From: CAVRCA01 sp963719345
GTDB lineage: Bacteria; Pseudomonadota; Alphaproteobacteria; Acetobacterales; Acetobacteraceae
Length of the DNA stretch: 59,751 nucleotides
Assembly (NCBI GenBank): GCA_963719345.1
Contig: CAVRCA010000010.1
Location: forward strand, 1-59,751
Direction: 5' to 3'
In this document: positions 39,870 through 48,306 of the stretch, one piece after another
How the letters are laid out: every line of letters starts with the position of its first letter
How positions within the stretch are numbered: the first letter of the stretch is position 1
Translations under genes and position numbers: made by a program
Notes under the pieces: model-generated
Databases searched by the model: none
The model's input: only the letters and a program-made list of their open reading frames with translations
What the model was told of the DNA's origin: nothing

Positions 39870-39886
39870 GCTCCGTCCGGCGGAGC
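39870..39886. promoter_or_regulatory. Hairpin in the leader of the second solute-binding protein gene
   Basis: GCTCCG-TCCGG-CGGAGC is a perfect 6-bp stem with 5-base loop, 21 bases before ATG 39907 and just ahead of the AGGGAGAA ribosome site. It may influence leader folding. Next to it at 39855-39866 is GGCCGTTAGGCC, also seen at 15961-15972. Confidence 0.3.
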
Positions 39887-39906
39887 GCCCAGGGAGAACC
39901 CAAGAA

Positions 39907-41127
39907 ATGATCGACCGGCGCACGCTGCTCGTTGCGACCCCAGCGCTGCTACTGCCCCGCTTGGGGCGCGCACAGGCCCGTCCGAAGATCAAGATAGGCG
40001 TCTTGACCGATCTCTCGGGCACATATCGCGACAACACAGGCCCGACGTCGGTGGCCGCGTCCGAACTCGCGGTTCGCGAGTTTGCCGGTCAGCGGGAGTT
40101 CGACGTCGAATTGATCAGTGCCGATCATCAGAACAAGCCCGACATCGGCGCCGCAATCACGCGACAGTGGTTCGATGACCAAGGTGTCGACGTCGTCGCC
40201 GATGTTCCGACCTCGTCCGTGGCGCTCGCGGTGGCCGAGATCGCGCGTCAAAAGGACAAGATCATGCTGAACGCGTCGGCGACGACTTCCGCTCTGACCG
40301 GCGAACAATGTTCCCCGAACACTATCGTCTGGAGCTTCGATACCTACGAGAACGCCAAGTCCACGGGCGGGGCCGTGACCAAGGGCGGCGGCGATACCTG
40401 GTTCTTCGTGACCGCGGATTATGCCTTCGGCCACTCGCTCGAGGAGCTTACGGCCGCCGAGGTGGCCAAGGACGGCGGCAAGACACTCGGCCGTGTGCGC
40501 TATCCTTTCCCGGACACCACCGACTTCTCGGGATTCTTGCAGCAGGCGGCTGCCAGCGGCGCCAAAGTCCTTGGCTTGGCCAATGCCGGCCTGGACACCG
40601 CCAACTGCATCAAGCAGGCAAACGAGTTCGGTTTGAACCAGAAGATGACAATCGCGCCTCTGCTCATGTTCATCCAGAATGTTCAGTCGGTCGGCCTCGA
40701 CATGTGCCAGGGACTGATTGTAACCGAGAGCTTTTACTGGGATCTCAATGACGGGACGCGCGCGTTTACCAAGCGGCTGCTGCCGAGCTCGCCCAATCAG
40801 AATTACCCCAATCAAGCACACGCGAGCTCGTACTCGTCGGTTCTGCATTATCTGAAGACGGTGAAGGCAATGGGCGCCGCGGAAGCGAAAAAGAGCGGAG
40901 CTGCGACAGTCGCTCGGATGAAAGCAATTCCGACCGAGGACGACGCCTTCGGCAAGGGTCGTATCCGGATTGACGGCCGGGGAGAGTTCCCTGCCTATCT
41001 GTTTCAGGTGAAGACGCCGAGGGAGAGCAAATATCCTTGGGACTATTATAAGCTTATTGCCACCACACCCGGTCCCGAAGCGATTCGACCGCTTAACGAA
41101 ACGCATTGCAGCTTGGTCAAGAGCTGA
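39907..41127 (+). CDS. ABC transporter solute-binding protein, branched-chain amino acid type (Peripla_BP_6)
   Basis: A 406-residue periplasmic binding protein, paralogous to the product of 12178-13392. The leader MIDRRTLLVATPALLLPRLG has a twin Arg and ends RAQA. Shared blocks are IKIGVLTDLSGTYRDNTG, ISADHQNKPDIGAAITRQWF, DTWFFVTADYAFG and ESFYWDLNDGTRAFTKRL. No permease or ATPase is near. AGGGAGAA lies upstream of ATG 39907. The codon use is slightly less GC-extreme than in neighbouring genes. The ligand is unknown but is probably similar to that of the paralogue. Confidence 0.9.
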   Translation: MIDRRTLLVATPALLLPRLGRAQARPKIKIGVLTDLSGTYRDNTGPTSVAASELAVREFAGQREFDVELISADHQNKPDIGAAITRQWFDDQGVDVVADVPTSSVALAVAEIARQKDKIMLNASATTSALTGEQCSPNTIVWSFDTYENAKSTGGAVTKGGGDTWFFVTADYAFGHSLEELTAAEVAKDGGKTLGRVRYPFPDTTDFSGFLQQAAASGAKVLGLANAGLDTANCIKQANEFGLNQKMTIAPLLMFIQNVQSVGLDMCQGLIVTESFYWDLNDGTRAFTKRLLPSSPNQNYPNQAHASSYSSVLHYLKTVKAMGAAEAKKSGAATVARMKAIPTEDDAFGKGRIRIDGRGEFPAYLFQVKTPRESKYPWDYYKLIATTPGPEAIRPLNETHCSLVKS

Positions 41128-41142
41128 CCTTTTGCGGGCAAG

Positions 41143-41158
41143 CCAAACCCAGGTTTGG
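41143..41158. terminator. Inverted repeat between convergent genes
   Basis: CCAAACC-CA-GGTTTGG is a perfect 7-bp inverted repeat 15 bases after the solute-binding protein stop and 54 bases from the end of the convergent regulator gene. It could act as a bidirectional terminator; no long T-run follows on either side. Confidence 0.4.
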
Positions 41159-41212
41159 GAGCCGTCGTAGCCAGTGATGGGGCTCGCGGGTAGGAGGCGT
41201 TCGTCGCAACGG

Positions 41213-42841
41213 CTATTCTGGCAGTCCGCCCAGACGCAGTCCTTCCGCCCAACGAGCCAGGTCCTCGGACCGTCGGAACGGCGAGCGCTCCACGCCCGCG
41301 CGCACCGAGAAACCCGGCTCGAGAGCGAGCAGTCGCGCCCTTACCGCGGCAACCTCCTCCGCGCGATCGAGATGGGCCAACGCCACCAGCAGCGCCTTCC
41401 AACTGGACGAGAAGCTTGGATTGAGCTGAGCAGTCAGTCGGCCCAGCGTCGCGGCCTGTTCGTACTCGCCCAGCATGATGTGCGGACCCATCAGGCCTGC
41501 GTTGAAGAGGAAGGCATGCGGATCGAATGGTGAGAGCAGGCGCGCCCTCTCCATTCGACGAATCGCATCCCTATGCTCTCCACGATAGTTCTGGGCGAGC
41601 CCCGACATCACCCATGCAAGCGGCAGAGCCGGGTTGAGCGCAATGGCGCGCTCGTGCAGCACCATCGCCTCCTCGATCTGCTTGTTGAGGAACCCGCGCA
41701 CGTGTCCGGCAATGGTGAGCGCCAGAGCGTCCGACGGATCCAGTGCCACTGCCCGCTCCGCCAATTCTCCGGCACGCGCCATCGCCGCTTCCGGCTCGGC
41801 AATCCAGCCTTGACCCACCGCCAACAGATGCCAGTACGCGCACCAGACATGGGCCACTTCGCTCTGCGGTTCGAGTGATACCGCCTCCTTGAGCATTCGC
41901 CCTGACCGTTCGAACCCCTCGCGCTCGAGCCGCAGGATACCCGGGATCGCGCTCATCGTGAGGTCGTAGGCGGCGGGAAGCGCTCCGAGCCGAGCGCCCG
42001 CTCTTCCGCCCTCACGAAGCAGCAGCTCCGGCTCGATTTGCGCCGCTGTCTGGGCAGCTATGGCATCCTGGGTTTCCAACGCGTCGTCGGCTTCGGCGAC
42101 ATCGAAGCTGCGGGCCCAGACGACCTCGCCTCCAGCACGCATGTCTTGCAGACGCAGCCCGATGCGTATCTGTTCACCAGCAAGCCGGGCGGTACCGCTC
42201 AGCAGGTAGTCGAGGCCAACCTCGGCGGCGTCCTCGTCCGGCGCCGAGGAGACGAGACAGGCAATCCATCGAAAGCGCGACAGCGCGGCGATGATTTCGT
42301 CAGATAACCCCTCGATCACCGGCGTTCGACCACCAGCGCCGAGAATACGCAGTTGCTGGACCCCTAAGCGAACTCCTGCCGCAGTCGGGGCGGGCAACGC
42401 AGGGCTGAGCAACCGGGCCTGTTCCACCTCGATCCAGGCATCGAATGCCGGATCAAGGCCGACGAGGTCCTCAAGCAATCCGCCGGCGGGCCGCTCCGCA
42501 GCGTTGATATCCAGCCACAAGGCATGCTCACCCAAGCGCACTTGCTCGCGATCCGCCTCGATCAGGCCAGGTCCAAGCGGATGCAGCAGACCCTGCAATT
42601 CGTGCAGGCACTGCCGAAGCGAACCTCGCGCCTGCTCGCGGTCTCGCCTGCTCCATAACAGCCCCGCGATGCGTGTGCGCGACACCGGCTTCGGAGCAGC
42701 GAGGGCAAGCACCGCCAGCATCGCGCGGGCTTTGCGGGTTCGGGGCAAGACGCTTCTGCCTGCGGCATCGGTCGCCTGCATAGGGCCAATGACATGCACC
42801 CACAGACGCGGAGCGACGTGCTGGTTGAGCGCCATGGACAT
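41213..42841 (-). CDS. SARP-like transcriptional regulator with TolB-N-like and TPR regions
   Basis: A 542-residue cytosolic regulator. Residues about 10-110 form an OmpR/SARP winged helix (RLWVHVIGPMQATDAAGRSV, then RKARAMLAVLALA and EQARGSLRQCLHELQGLL). A middle block (VIEGLSDEIIAALSRFRWIA and DYLLSGTARLAGEQIRIGLR) resembles the TolB-N/FlgO-like domain found in adenylate-cyclase-type regulators. The last 230 residues are helical TPR-like repeats (AVALDPSDALALTIAGHV and ERAIALNPALPLAWVMSG). It has no transmembrane helix. Two ATGs (42841, 42835) are both possible starts. It diverges from the small gene at 43112, which it may control. Confidence 0.85.
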   Translation of the reverse strand: MSMALNQHVAPRLWVHVIGPMQATDAAGRSVLPRTRKARAMLAVLALAAPKPVSRTRIAGLLWSRRDREQARGSLRQCLHELQGLLHPLGPGLIEADREQVRLGEHALWLDINAAERPAGGLLEDLVGLDPAFDAWIEVEQARLLSPALPAPTAAGVRLGVQQLRILGAGGRTPVIEGLSDEIIAALSRFRWIACLVSSAPDEDAAEVGLDYLLSGTARLAGEQIRIGLRLQDMRAGGEVVWARSFDVAEADDALETQDAIAAQTAAQIEPELLLREGGRAGARLGALPAAYDLTMSAIPGILRLEREGFERSGRMLKEAVSLEPQSEVAHVWCAYWHLLAVGQGWIAEPEAAMARAGELAERAVALDPSDALALTIAGHVRGFLNKQIEEAMVLHERAIALNPALPLAWVMSGLAQNYRGEHRDAIRRMERARLLSPFDPHAFLFNAGLMGPHIMLGEYEQAATLGRLTAQLNPSFSSSWKALLVALAHLDRAEEVAAVRARLLALEPGFSVRAGVERSPFRRSEDLARWAEGLRLGGLPE

Positions 42842-43111
42842 TGCGTGCCAAGCTACCGAACCAAACCCGTTATCAGCAAGAGAACTTTGCAACCGAAACC
42901 GCTTGACACCGGCCGGCAGTGACTTTAGAGAGTGCCCCGTCAACGGGCGAATTGCGTCCTGCTGGCACCCTCCCCTTTGTCGCAGAACTCTTCAACGGCT
43001 CGGCTCGCAGACTCTGCGGCCGAGCTGTTGCGTTTTCTCGACAAGCTCTCCGGACGAGGATGAAGCAGCGCGCGGCCTGGGCTGACGCAGCACCCAGCAG
43101 AGGATTACACG
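42842..43111. promoter_or_regulatory. Divergent regulatory interval
   Basis: The 270 bases between the SARP-like gene and the 56-codon gene hold no convincing gene. SARP-type regulators generally bind direct repeats near -35 elements, but I could not identify a clear repeat pair here. It must contain promoters for both directions. Confidence 0.4.
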
Positions 43112-43282
43112 ATGCATAAGCCCCCGCCCCTGATCGTCGCCCGCCCCGAAATCGTCGGTGACAATCCTGCGCACACCAACCGGGAATTGCCTCCGCGGCC
43201 GCCAATCACGCGTCCGGAGATCGCCGATGCCGGTCGCATCCGCACGGGCGGAGCGTTTCGGCGGGGCCGGGAGGCGGCCTAG
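43112..43282 (+). CDS. Hypothetical 56-residue proline/arginine-rich protein
   Basis: ATG 43112 follows AGAGG with 8-base spacing and gives a 56-residue basic product. It starts MHKPPPLIVARPEIVGD and continues PRPPITRPEIADAGRIRTGG, ending in an Arg-rich tail. The motif RPEI occurs twice, 22 residues apart, suggesting a short duplicated unit. There is no signal peptide and no Cys. Codon use looks coding. It sits between a divergent SARP-like regulator and a DUF6065-like gene. It could be a small regulatory or modified peptide; there is no direct evidence for either. Confidence 0.5.
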   Translation: MHKPPPLIVARPEIVGDNPAHTNRELPPRPPITRPEIADAGRIRTGGAFRRGREAA

Positions 43283-43381
43283 TAAGCACCCGCGAACGCC
43301 GCAGCCGCGCGCTCAGCCGGCTGCGGCGTCGGTGCATTGACGTCAGATCTGCTGCCCAGACACCGCGCGAGATCGGCAACC

Positions 43382-44176
43382 ATGATCCCGTCCCCCGGCA
43401 TCGAGTTTTTCCGCCTGATCCCGGAAGCTCGGCAGGCCCAACGCGCCGATCGCTCGGCGCGTGGCTCGCTACCCACCCGTGCCACCCGGTACTGCGACGC
43501 GGTTACCTCCGCATCAGGCTGGGGCTGGCATGTCTTCGCCCCGCTCGAGTTTTCCTTGTGGTGGGACGGCGATGCAATCTTCTGGACCTACGGCGACATC
43601 GGCGAGTGGCTGCCACTCGATGCCGTGCAGTTTCCGCATTTCGCCGCGCACTTCGACGGGATCGCCCCGGACGAGGCAAAAGGTGGCTCGCCGCCATTCT
43701 TGACGGCTCTGCCCGAACCCGGAGGCGTCCAGGTCTGGACGGGTCTGCTGGCCAAGACCGCCCCCGGCTGGAGCCTGCTCACCCGCTCCCCGGTCAACCT
43801 TCCCCCGACGGGCGGGGTCTCGCTGTTTGAGGGGATCGTGGAAACCGACACATGGTTCGGGCCGCTGTTCGCCACGCTTCGTCTCACCCGAACAAATACT
43901 CTCATCCCGATCAGGATGGATGCTCCTCTGGCGCAGGTGCAGCCGCTTTGCCGCGCCACTTACGCCCAGCAGACGCTTGCCGCCGCGACCTTCAGGGACA
44001 CGCTCACATCGGAGAATTGGGCCGACTACATCGAGACCGTCGTTCGCCCAAGCGACGATATAAACCGAGGACCGGGGAGCTACGCCGTAGCAGCCCGGAA
44101 GCGGCGACGGGCCGAGTGCCCGTTCAGCACAGTCGGCCCTCGAGCGGAACCGGCCTTGAGCTCGGTTCGGAGTTGA
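43382..44176 (+). CDS. DUF6065-like protein of unknown function
   Basis: A 264-residue soluble protein. FFRLIPEARQAQRADRSARG is the N-terminal signature, followed by ASGWGWHVFAPLEFSLWWDG, PPFLTALPEPGGVQVWTG, NLPPTGGVSLFEGIVETDTW and FGPLFATLRLTRTNTLIPI. The C-terminus has YAVAARKRRRAE, a basic end. It is Trp-rich and lacks a signal peptide or membrane segment. I recall this pattern as DUF6065, but family membership needs a profile search. ATG 43382 matches the start of the conserved part; an alternative in-frame start is 45 bases upstream. Confidence 0.75.
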   Translation: MIPSPGIEFFRLIPEARQAQRADRSARGSLPTRATRYCDAVTSASGWGWHVFAPLEFSLWWDGDAIFWTYGDIGEWLPLDAVQFPHFAAHFDGIAPDEAKGGSPPFLTALPEPGGVQVWTGLLAKTAPGWSLLTRSPVNLPPTGGVSLFEGIVETDTWFGPLFATLRLTRTNTLIPIRMDAPLAQVQPLCRATYAQQTLAAATFRDTLTSENWADYIETVVRPSDDINRGPGSYAVAARKRRRAECPFSTVGPRAEPALSSVRS

Positions 44177-44180
44177 AAGC

Positions 44181-44657
44181 TCAGCTTACTGCCGCGCCAG
44201 GGGGAGTTTGGGTAAACCCGTCCCTCAGACGCGCGAAGCGGAACAGGAATTCGGCAACGTCGCCGAGACCTGGTCCGCTGCGAAGCTTCAGAACATTGGA
44301 GAGACCCCAGATTTCCTCGACCGCATCCGCGGCTCCGGCAAGCGCTTGGTCGGCACCCGTGATCAGCATGATCGGCAGCTCGGGATCGTGCGCAGCGACC
44401 GTCTTCATGATGTGGCAGCCGTCCTGCAGACCACCCTCAAGCTCGCAAATGATCGCCATCGGCAGCAGGGAGTTGAGCAACTCCCCCAGATTGGCGTTGG
44501 TGCCGACCCGGCGCATTGGAAGACCAAGAAACTCGCACATCGGGCCGACGGTTGGCGACAGCCGGGGCCGATCCTCGACGACAAGGACAAGTTGACCCGG
44601 GAACGGCGCCCGCTTGCCGGCGGTCGAAACCCTTCCATGGCGGTCAAGCATGGTCAT
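44181..44657 (-). CDS. Response-regulator receiver-like protein lacking the phospho-acceptor Asp
   Basis: A 158-residue stand-alone receiver-type domain. Beta1 with the acidic pair is LVLVVEDRP (Glu28, Asp29). In beta3 the phospho-acceptor Asp is replaced by Glu72 (MAIICELEGGLQDG). Beta4 ends LITGAD with the conserved Thr100, and beta5 has Lys124 in VLKLRS, without the usual Pro. It may therefore be constitutively active-like or phosphorylation-independent. AAGGAG precedes two nearby ATGs (44657, 44651). No histidine kinase is adjacent. It converges with the DUF6065-like gene and diverges from the phage operon. Confidence 0.75.
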   Translation of the reverse strand: MTMLDRHGRVSTAGKRAPFPGQLVLVVEDRPRLSPTVGPMCEFLGLPMRRVGTNANLGELLNSLLPMAIICELEGGLQDGCHIMKTVAAHDPELPIMLITGADQALAGAADAVEEIWGLSNVLKLRSGPGLGDVAEFLFRFARLRDGFTQTPPGAAVS

Positions 44658-44772
44658 GGTCTCCTTTGGAGATCCCTGGTGGCGAGGATCTCGCCCGGCA
44701 TTCTGGCCGAGGGCTATGTAGTTCCGTCGTTCGCCGGGAGTGAGTTCTCCGTCAGGCACCGTGAATTCGGCA

Positions 44773-44786
44773 CCAATGGACATTGG
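44773..44786. promoter_or_regulatory. Inverted repeat upstream of the phage operon
   Basis: CCAATG-GA-CATTGG is a perfect 6-bp inverted repeat 195 bases upstream of terL. A second repeat, TTGCA-AAC-TGCAA, follows at 44792-44804. Both may be operators. Confidence 0.3.
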
Positions 44787-44893
44787 AGGAGTTGCAAACT
44801 GCAAAATTGGGGTCAGCCAGCCGCCCGGAGTCCTCGAAACCACAATCGACCTCGGGACTCTCAATCTGGTAAAAAGTCCGTGTACGAAAATGC

Positions 44894-44929
44894 TTGCCCA
44901 GTTGCCCCAAAAGATCGTATAAAACGATC
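44894..44929 (+). promoter_or_regulatory. Putative sigma70 promoter of the phage structural operon with overlapping operator
   Basis: TTGCCC (44894-44899) and TATAAA (44918-44923) are separated by 18 bases and point toward terL, whose ATG is 58 bases further on. The -10 is embedded in GATCGT-ATAAA-ACGATC (44913-44929), a perfect 6-bp inverted repeat with 5-base centre. A dimeric repressor bound there would occlude RNA polymerase. Confidence 0.45.
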
Positions 44930-44980
44930 CATGATGGCGAGTTGCGCACTTAGCCATACGCAACGAAAGCCAATCAGACA

Positions 44981-46390
44981 ATGCCGATCGAAACCCAGCA
45001 AGCCGCGGTTTCCGCGGCACAGGATGGTGGTCGGCACGCTCTAGGACAATGGGCCGAAAAGGTGCTGGCGCCGCTCGGTCTGGCTCCGGCGGCGCACCAT
45101 CGGTTGCTGCTCGACGAACTCGACAAAGTGACGCGCGGCGAAACGGATCGGCTCATGGTCCTCATGCCGCCAGGTTCCGCCAAGTCCACCTACACGTCGA
45201 TCTTGTACCCTGCATGGTGGTTCAATCAGCACCCAACCAGCAGTGTCATTGCCGCCTCGCATACGGCCGATCTGGCCGAACATTTCGGGCGGCAGGTGCG
45301 CAACCTGATCGTCGAGCACGCGGCGGATCTCGGCTACGGCCTCGCCAATGACAATCGGGCCGCAGCCCGCTGGCAGACGAACAAGAAGGGAACGTATTTT
45401 GCAACCGGAGTTCGCGGCCCGATCGCAGGACGCCGGGCCGACCTCGCGATCATCGATGATCCGATCAAGTCCCACGCCGAAGCGGACAGCGCTGGTTTCC
45501 GCGACACCGTGTGGAATTGGTATCGTGCGGATCTTTCCACCCGCCTGAAACCCGGCGGACGGATCATCCTCATCATGACCCGGTGGCACGAGGACGACCT
45601 GGGCGGTCGCCTGCTCGCCCACAGCCCCGATGAATGGCGCGTGCTTCGGCTGCCCGCCCTCGCCGAAGGCGGCGATCCGCTCGGACGAGCACCGGGCGAA
45701 CCATTGTGGCCCGAATGGGAGAACCGAGATGCGCTCTTGCGCAAGCGCGAGACGGTCGGCAGCCGGATATGGGCAGCCCTTTTCCAGCAGACTCCCCGGC
45801 CTCCGGTCGGCAGTCTGTTTCAGACCAATCAGATCGACGTGCTCGACGAGCCGCCGGCCGCCAGCCTTGGACATCGGGTCCGCGCTTGGGATTTCGCCGC
45901 CACTGCCAAGATCGGCAGCAACGACCCCGACTGGACGGTGGGATTGAAGCTTCAGCGCGATGCAGGAGGACGTTTCGTGGTTATCGACGTCGTGCGCCTT
46001 CGCGGCACCCCGGGAGTCGTCGAGGACGCGATCGCCCGCACGGCGGAACTGGACGGAAAAGCGGTTTCGATCGGTCTGCCCGAAGATCCAGGTGCCGGCG
46101 GCAAATTCGCCATCGCAAGCATCTCTCGGCGTCTGGCGGGGTACCGGATTGAAGGCTCGCGCGAGCATGGCAGCAAGGCGGCCCGTGCCGGCCCGGTCGC
46201 CGCGCAGGCGGAAGCGGGGAATCTCGCGATCGTGCGGGCCCCCTGGAACCGGACGTTCTTGGATGAGCTCCGGGACTTCCCGCATGGGGTCAAGGATGAC
46301 CAGGTGGACGCATTGTCGCGTGGCTTTGCGATGCTGCTCGGCAACGCCGTCCCGACCCGCCGCCTGAACGTGCCCTTGCTCGCCCGCTAG
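44981..46390 (+). CDS. Phage terminase large subunit
   Basis: A 469-residue packaging motor/nuclease. The N-terminal ATPase has Walker A MPPGSAKS at 62-69 and Walker B ADLAIIDDP around 153-161. TRWHEDDLGGRLL is the coupling segment. The C-terminal RNase-H-like nuclease starts at RAWDFAATAKIG with the first acidic residue and ends near KDDQVDALSRGFAML, with acidic Asp residues. ATG 44981 is the start of the structural operon. No small terminase gene precedes it. It is full length for the family. Confidence 0.95.
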   Translation: MPIETQQAAVSAAQDGGRHALGQWAEKVLAPLGLAPAAHHRLLLDELDKVTRGETDRLMVLMPPGSAKSTYTSILYPAWWFNQHPTSSVIAASHTADLAEHFGRQVRNLIVEHAADLGYGLANDNRAAARWQTNKKGTYFATGVRGPIAGRRADLAIIDDPIKSHAEADSAGFRDTVWNWYRADLSTRLKPGGRIILIMTRWHEDDLGGRLLAHSPDEWRVLRLPALAEGGDPLGRAPGEPLWPEWENRDALLRKRETVGSRIWAALFQQTPRPPVGSLFQTNQIDVLDEPPAASLGHRVRAWDFAATAKIGSNDPDWTVGLKLQRDAGGRFVVIDVVRLRGTPGVVEDAIARTAELDGKAVSIGLPEDPGAGGKFAIASISRRLAGYRIEGSREHGSKAARAGPVAAQAEAGNLAIVRAPWNRTFLDELRDFPHGVKDDQVDALSRGFAMLLGNAVPTRRLNVPLLAR

Positions 46391-46471
46391 CGGCGAGGTG
46401 CGAAGCGTTGACGGCCGGTGCCGCGCTCGCGCCGTCGCCAGCTGCTCCGTCGTCAGTTGTCCGGGGTTTGA

Positions 46472-47887
46472 ATGTTCGAAACAATTTGCGACCTCATCCC
46501 TCGGGACGGGAGCTATCCGGCACGAGCCCGTACGCTGGATCTGATGCGGCGCGTACTCGACGGCACGCTCTACGACGCCTTGCCGTATCAATTTCACGAG
46601 GAGCGCAGCGCCTCCGGTGAGTACATCCCCTTGCGCGCGCGGCGTCCCTCGGTTCGCTACGCGCTGTGCCGGATCGTCGTCGAGGACAGCGTCGCCCTCC
46701 TGTTCAGCGAGGGTCACTTTCCGACGATAGACTGCCCCGACGCCAAGGTTCGCACCGCTCTGGCCGACATCGTCAAGGAAGCCGGCCTGAACCAGCTTAT
46801 GACGGAGGCCGCGGTACGCGGCGCCGTCGGTTCGGTCGCAATCCTGATGCGGGTCTTGCGCGGCCGGGTCTTCTTCAGCGTTCTCGACACAACGTACCTG
46901 ACCCCGATCTGGGACTCCGAAGCGCCCGACACCTTGGTCAGCGTGACCGAGCGCTACAAGGTAAGCGGCGGATTGCTCGTCGCAAGCGGCTACTCGGACG
47001 TCGATGGACAAGCCGACTACTGGTTCATGCGCCGCTGGGATGCACGACAGGAAATCTGGTTCTTGCCGTGGCCGGTCGGCAGCATCAGTGAACCTCTGGT
47101 CGACTCCGACCGTACCGTCAATCACGGCCTCGGTTTCGTGCCGGTAGTATGGATCCGCAACCTGCCAGGTCTCTCGGTCTCGGGCGATCCGAATGACGGT
47201 GCCTGCACGTTCCGCGCTGCCATCGAAACCCAGATCGAGATCGACTACCAGCTCAGCCAGGCAGGACGGGGCCTCAAATACAGCAGCGATCCCACGCTGC
47301 TCATCAAGGAACCCGCCACGACCGATAGCGAAATCGTCAAGGGTGCCGGCAATGCTTTGCTGGTCTCGGAGAAGGGCGACGCCAAGCTGCTGGAGATCGG
47401 CGGGACCGCTTCGGCGGCCGTAATCGAGTACGTACGGACGTTGCGCGAGTTCGCCCTGGAAAGCGTTCACGGAAACCGGGCGAACGCCGATCGGCTCTCC
47501 GCCGCACAATCGGGTCGAGCATTGGAGTTGATGAACCAGGGGCTGATCTGGCTGGCCGACAATCTGCGCATCAGCTACGGCGAGGGGGCCCTGCTTGCAC
47601 TGGCCCGCATGATCCTCCGAGCATCCGAGGTCTATCCGTTGCGAGTTTTCGGCCAACAGATCCCGCCGCTTGGGGCAACCAGCCGTCTCTCGCTGAAATG
47701 GCCTCGCTGGTACGCCCCGTCGGCCGATGATCGCCAAAAGGATGCCCAGACGCTCGCTACGCTGTTCGCGTCCGGACAGATTTCAAGAGAAACGGCGATC
47801 AAATCCATCGCCGACATATACGACATCGAGAATATCCCGGCCGAAATCGCCCAGATCGGCATTGATCGCAGGAACCGAAAATTGTGA
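46472..47887 (+). CDS. Phage portal protein
   Basis: A 471-residue SPP1-like portal subunit forming the dodecameric DNA gate at the capsid vertex. It opens MFETICDLIPRDGSYPARAR. RYALCRIVVEDSVALLFSEG and AAIETQIEIDYQLSQAGRGL are wing and stem features. The region ADRLSAAQSGRALELMNQGL is a classic portal stem-helix motif, and KWPRWYAPSADDRQKDAQTL is the C-terminal clip part. It lies 81 bases after terL. The stop overlaps the GTG of the scaffold gene. Confidence 0.9.
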   Translation: MFETICDLIPRDGSYPARARTLDLMRRVLDGTLYDALPYQFHEERSASGEYIPLRARRPSVRYALCRIVVEDSVALLFSEGHFPTIDCPDAKVRTALADIVKEAGLNQLMTEAAVRGAVGSVAILMRVLRGRVFFSVLDTTYLTPIWDSEAPDTLVSVTERYKVSGGLLVASGYSDVDGQADYWFMRRWDARQEIWFLPWPVGSISEPLVDSDRTVNHGLGFVPVVWIRNLPGLSVSGDPNDGACTFRAAIETQIEIDYQLSQAGRGLKYSSDPTLLIKEPATTDSEIVKGAGNALLVSEKGDAKLLEIGGTASAAVIEYVRTLREFALESVHGNRANADRLSAAQSGRALELMNQGLIWLADNLRISYGEGALLALARMILRASEVYPLRVFGQQIPPLGATSRLSLKWPRWYAPSADDRQKDAQTLATLFASGQISRETAIKSIADIYDIENIPAEIAQIGIDRRNRKL

Positions 47888-48288
47888 CGGATGACATCTC
47901 GCCTTCCGAGAACAGCCTGTTTCAGGAACTTCAGGCGCGCGCCGACGCGCTCGAAAAACAGCTGAACCGCGTCCAGCAGGAAGCTGACAACCGTCTCTTG
48001 CGCGCCGAGCTGAAGGCCGAGGCAACCCGCGCGGGAATGATCGATCTCGACGGACTGAAGCTGCTGGATCTGTCGGCTGCCAAGCTGAACGCCAGCGGCG
48101 AGGTCGAGGGCGCCTCGGCCATGATGGAGCAACTCAAGCGCGCCAAGCCTTGGCTGTTCGGCGGCGCCTCGTCTTCAAGTCCCACAATGCCGCCTCCAGC
48201 CCAGCCACCACGCCAGAAGCGCGCGATGGAAATGACCGACGCCGAGTACCGCGCTGCGCGTGCAGAGCTTCTGAAACGCCGCTTCTAA
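47884..48288 (+). CDS. Phage scaffolding-like protein
   Basis: A 134-residue product with GTG start overlapping the portal stop. Residues 8-60 are a coiled coil (LFQELQARADALEKQLNRVQ), as in internal scaffolds. A Pro/Ser linker (SSSPTMPPPAQPP) leads to a basic amphipathic helix (DAEYRAARAELLKRRF) of the type that binds capsid protein. It lies directly before the major capsid gene, where a scaffold is expected. The assignment rests on position and helix pattern. Confidence 0.75.
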   Translation: MTDDISPSENSLFQELQARADALEKQLNRVQQEADNRLLRAELKAEATRAGMIDLDGLKLLDLSAAKLNASGEVEGASAMMEQLKRAKPWLFGGASSSSPTMPPPAQPPRQKRAMEMTDAEYRAARAELLKRRF

Positions 48289-48306
48289 CAACAGGAACGT
48301 TGCCGC

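Larger units (their letters stand above)
44658..44980. other. Left boundary region of the prophage structural operon
   Basis: A 323-base interval of lower GC than its surroundings, with no convincing gene. It contains three perfect inverted repeats and a plausible promoter reading toward terL, listed separately. No small terminase, integrase or repressor reading frame is present. The phage/chromosome junction probably lies here or close by. Confidence 0.45.

Noticed and set aside
44740..44949. Short frames on both strands in the terL upstream region
   Set aside because: Neither has a ribosome site or a recognisable pattern, and they overlap the predicted promoter and inverted repeats.
45041..47737. 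898-codon minus-strand open frame opposite terminase and portal
   Set aside because: It mirrors two well-supported phage genes, lacks any domain and is an artefact of high-GC codon bias.
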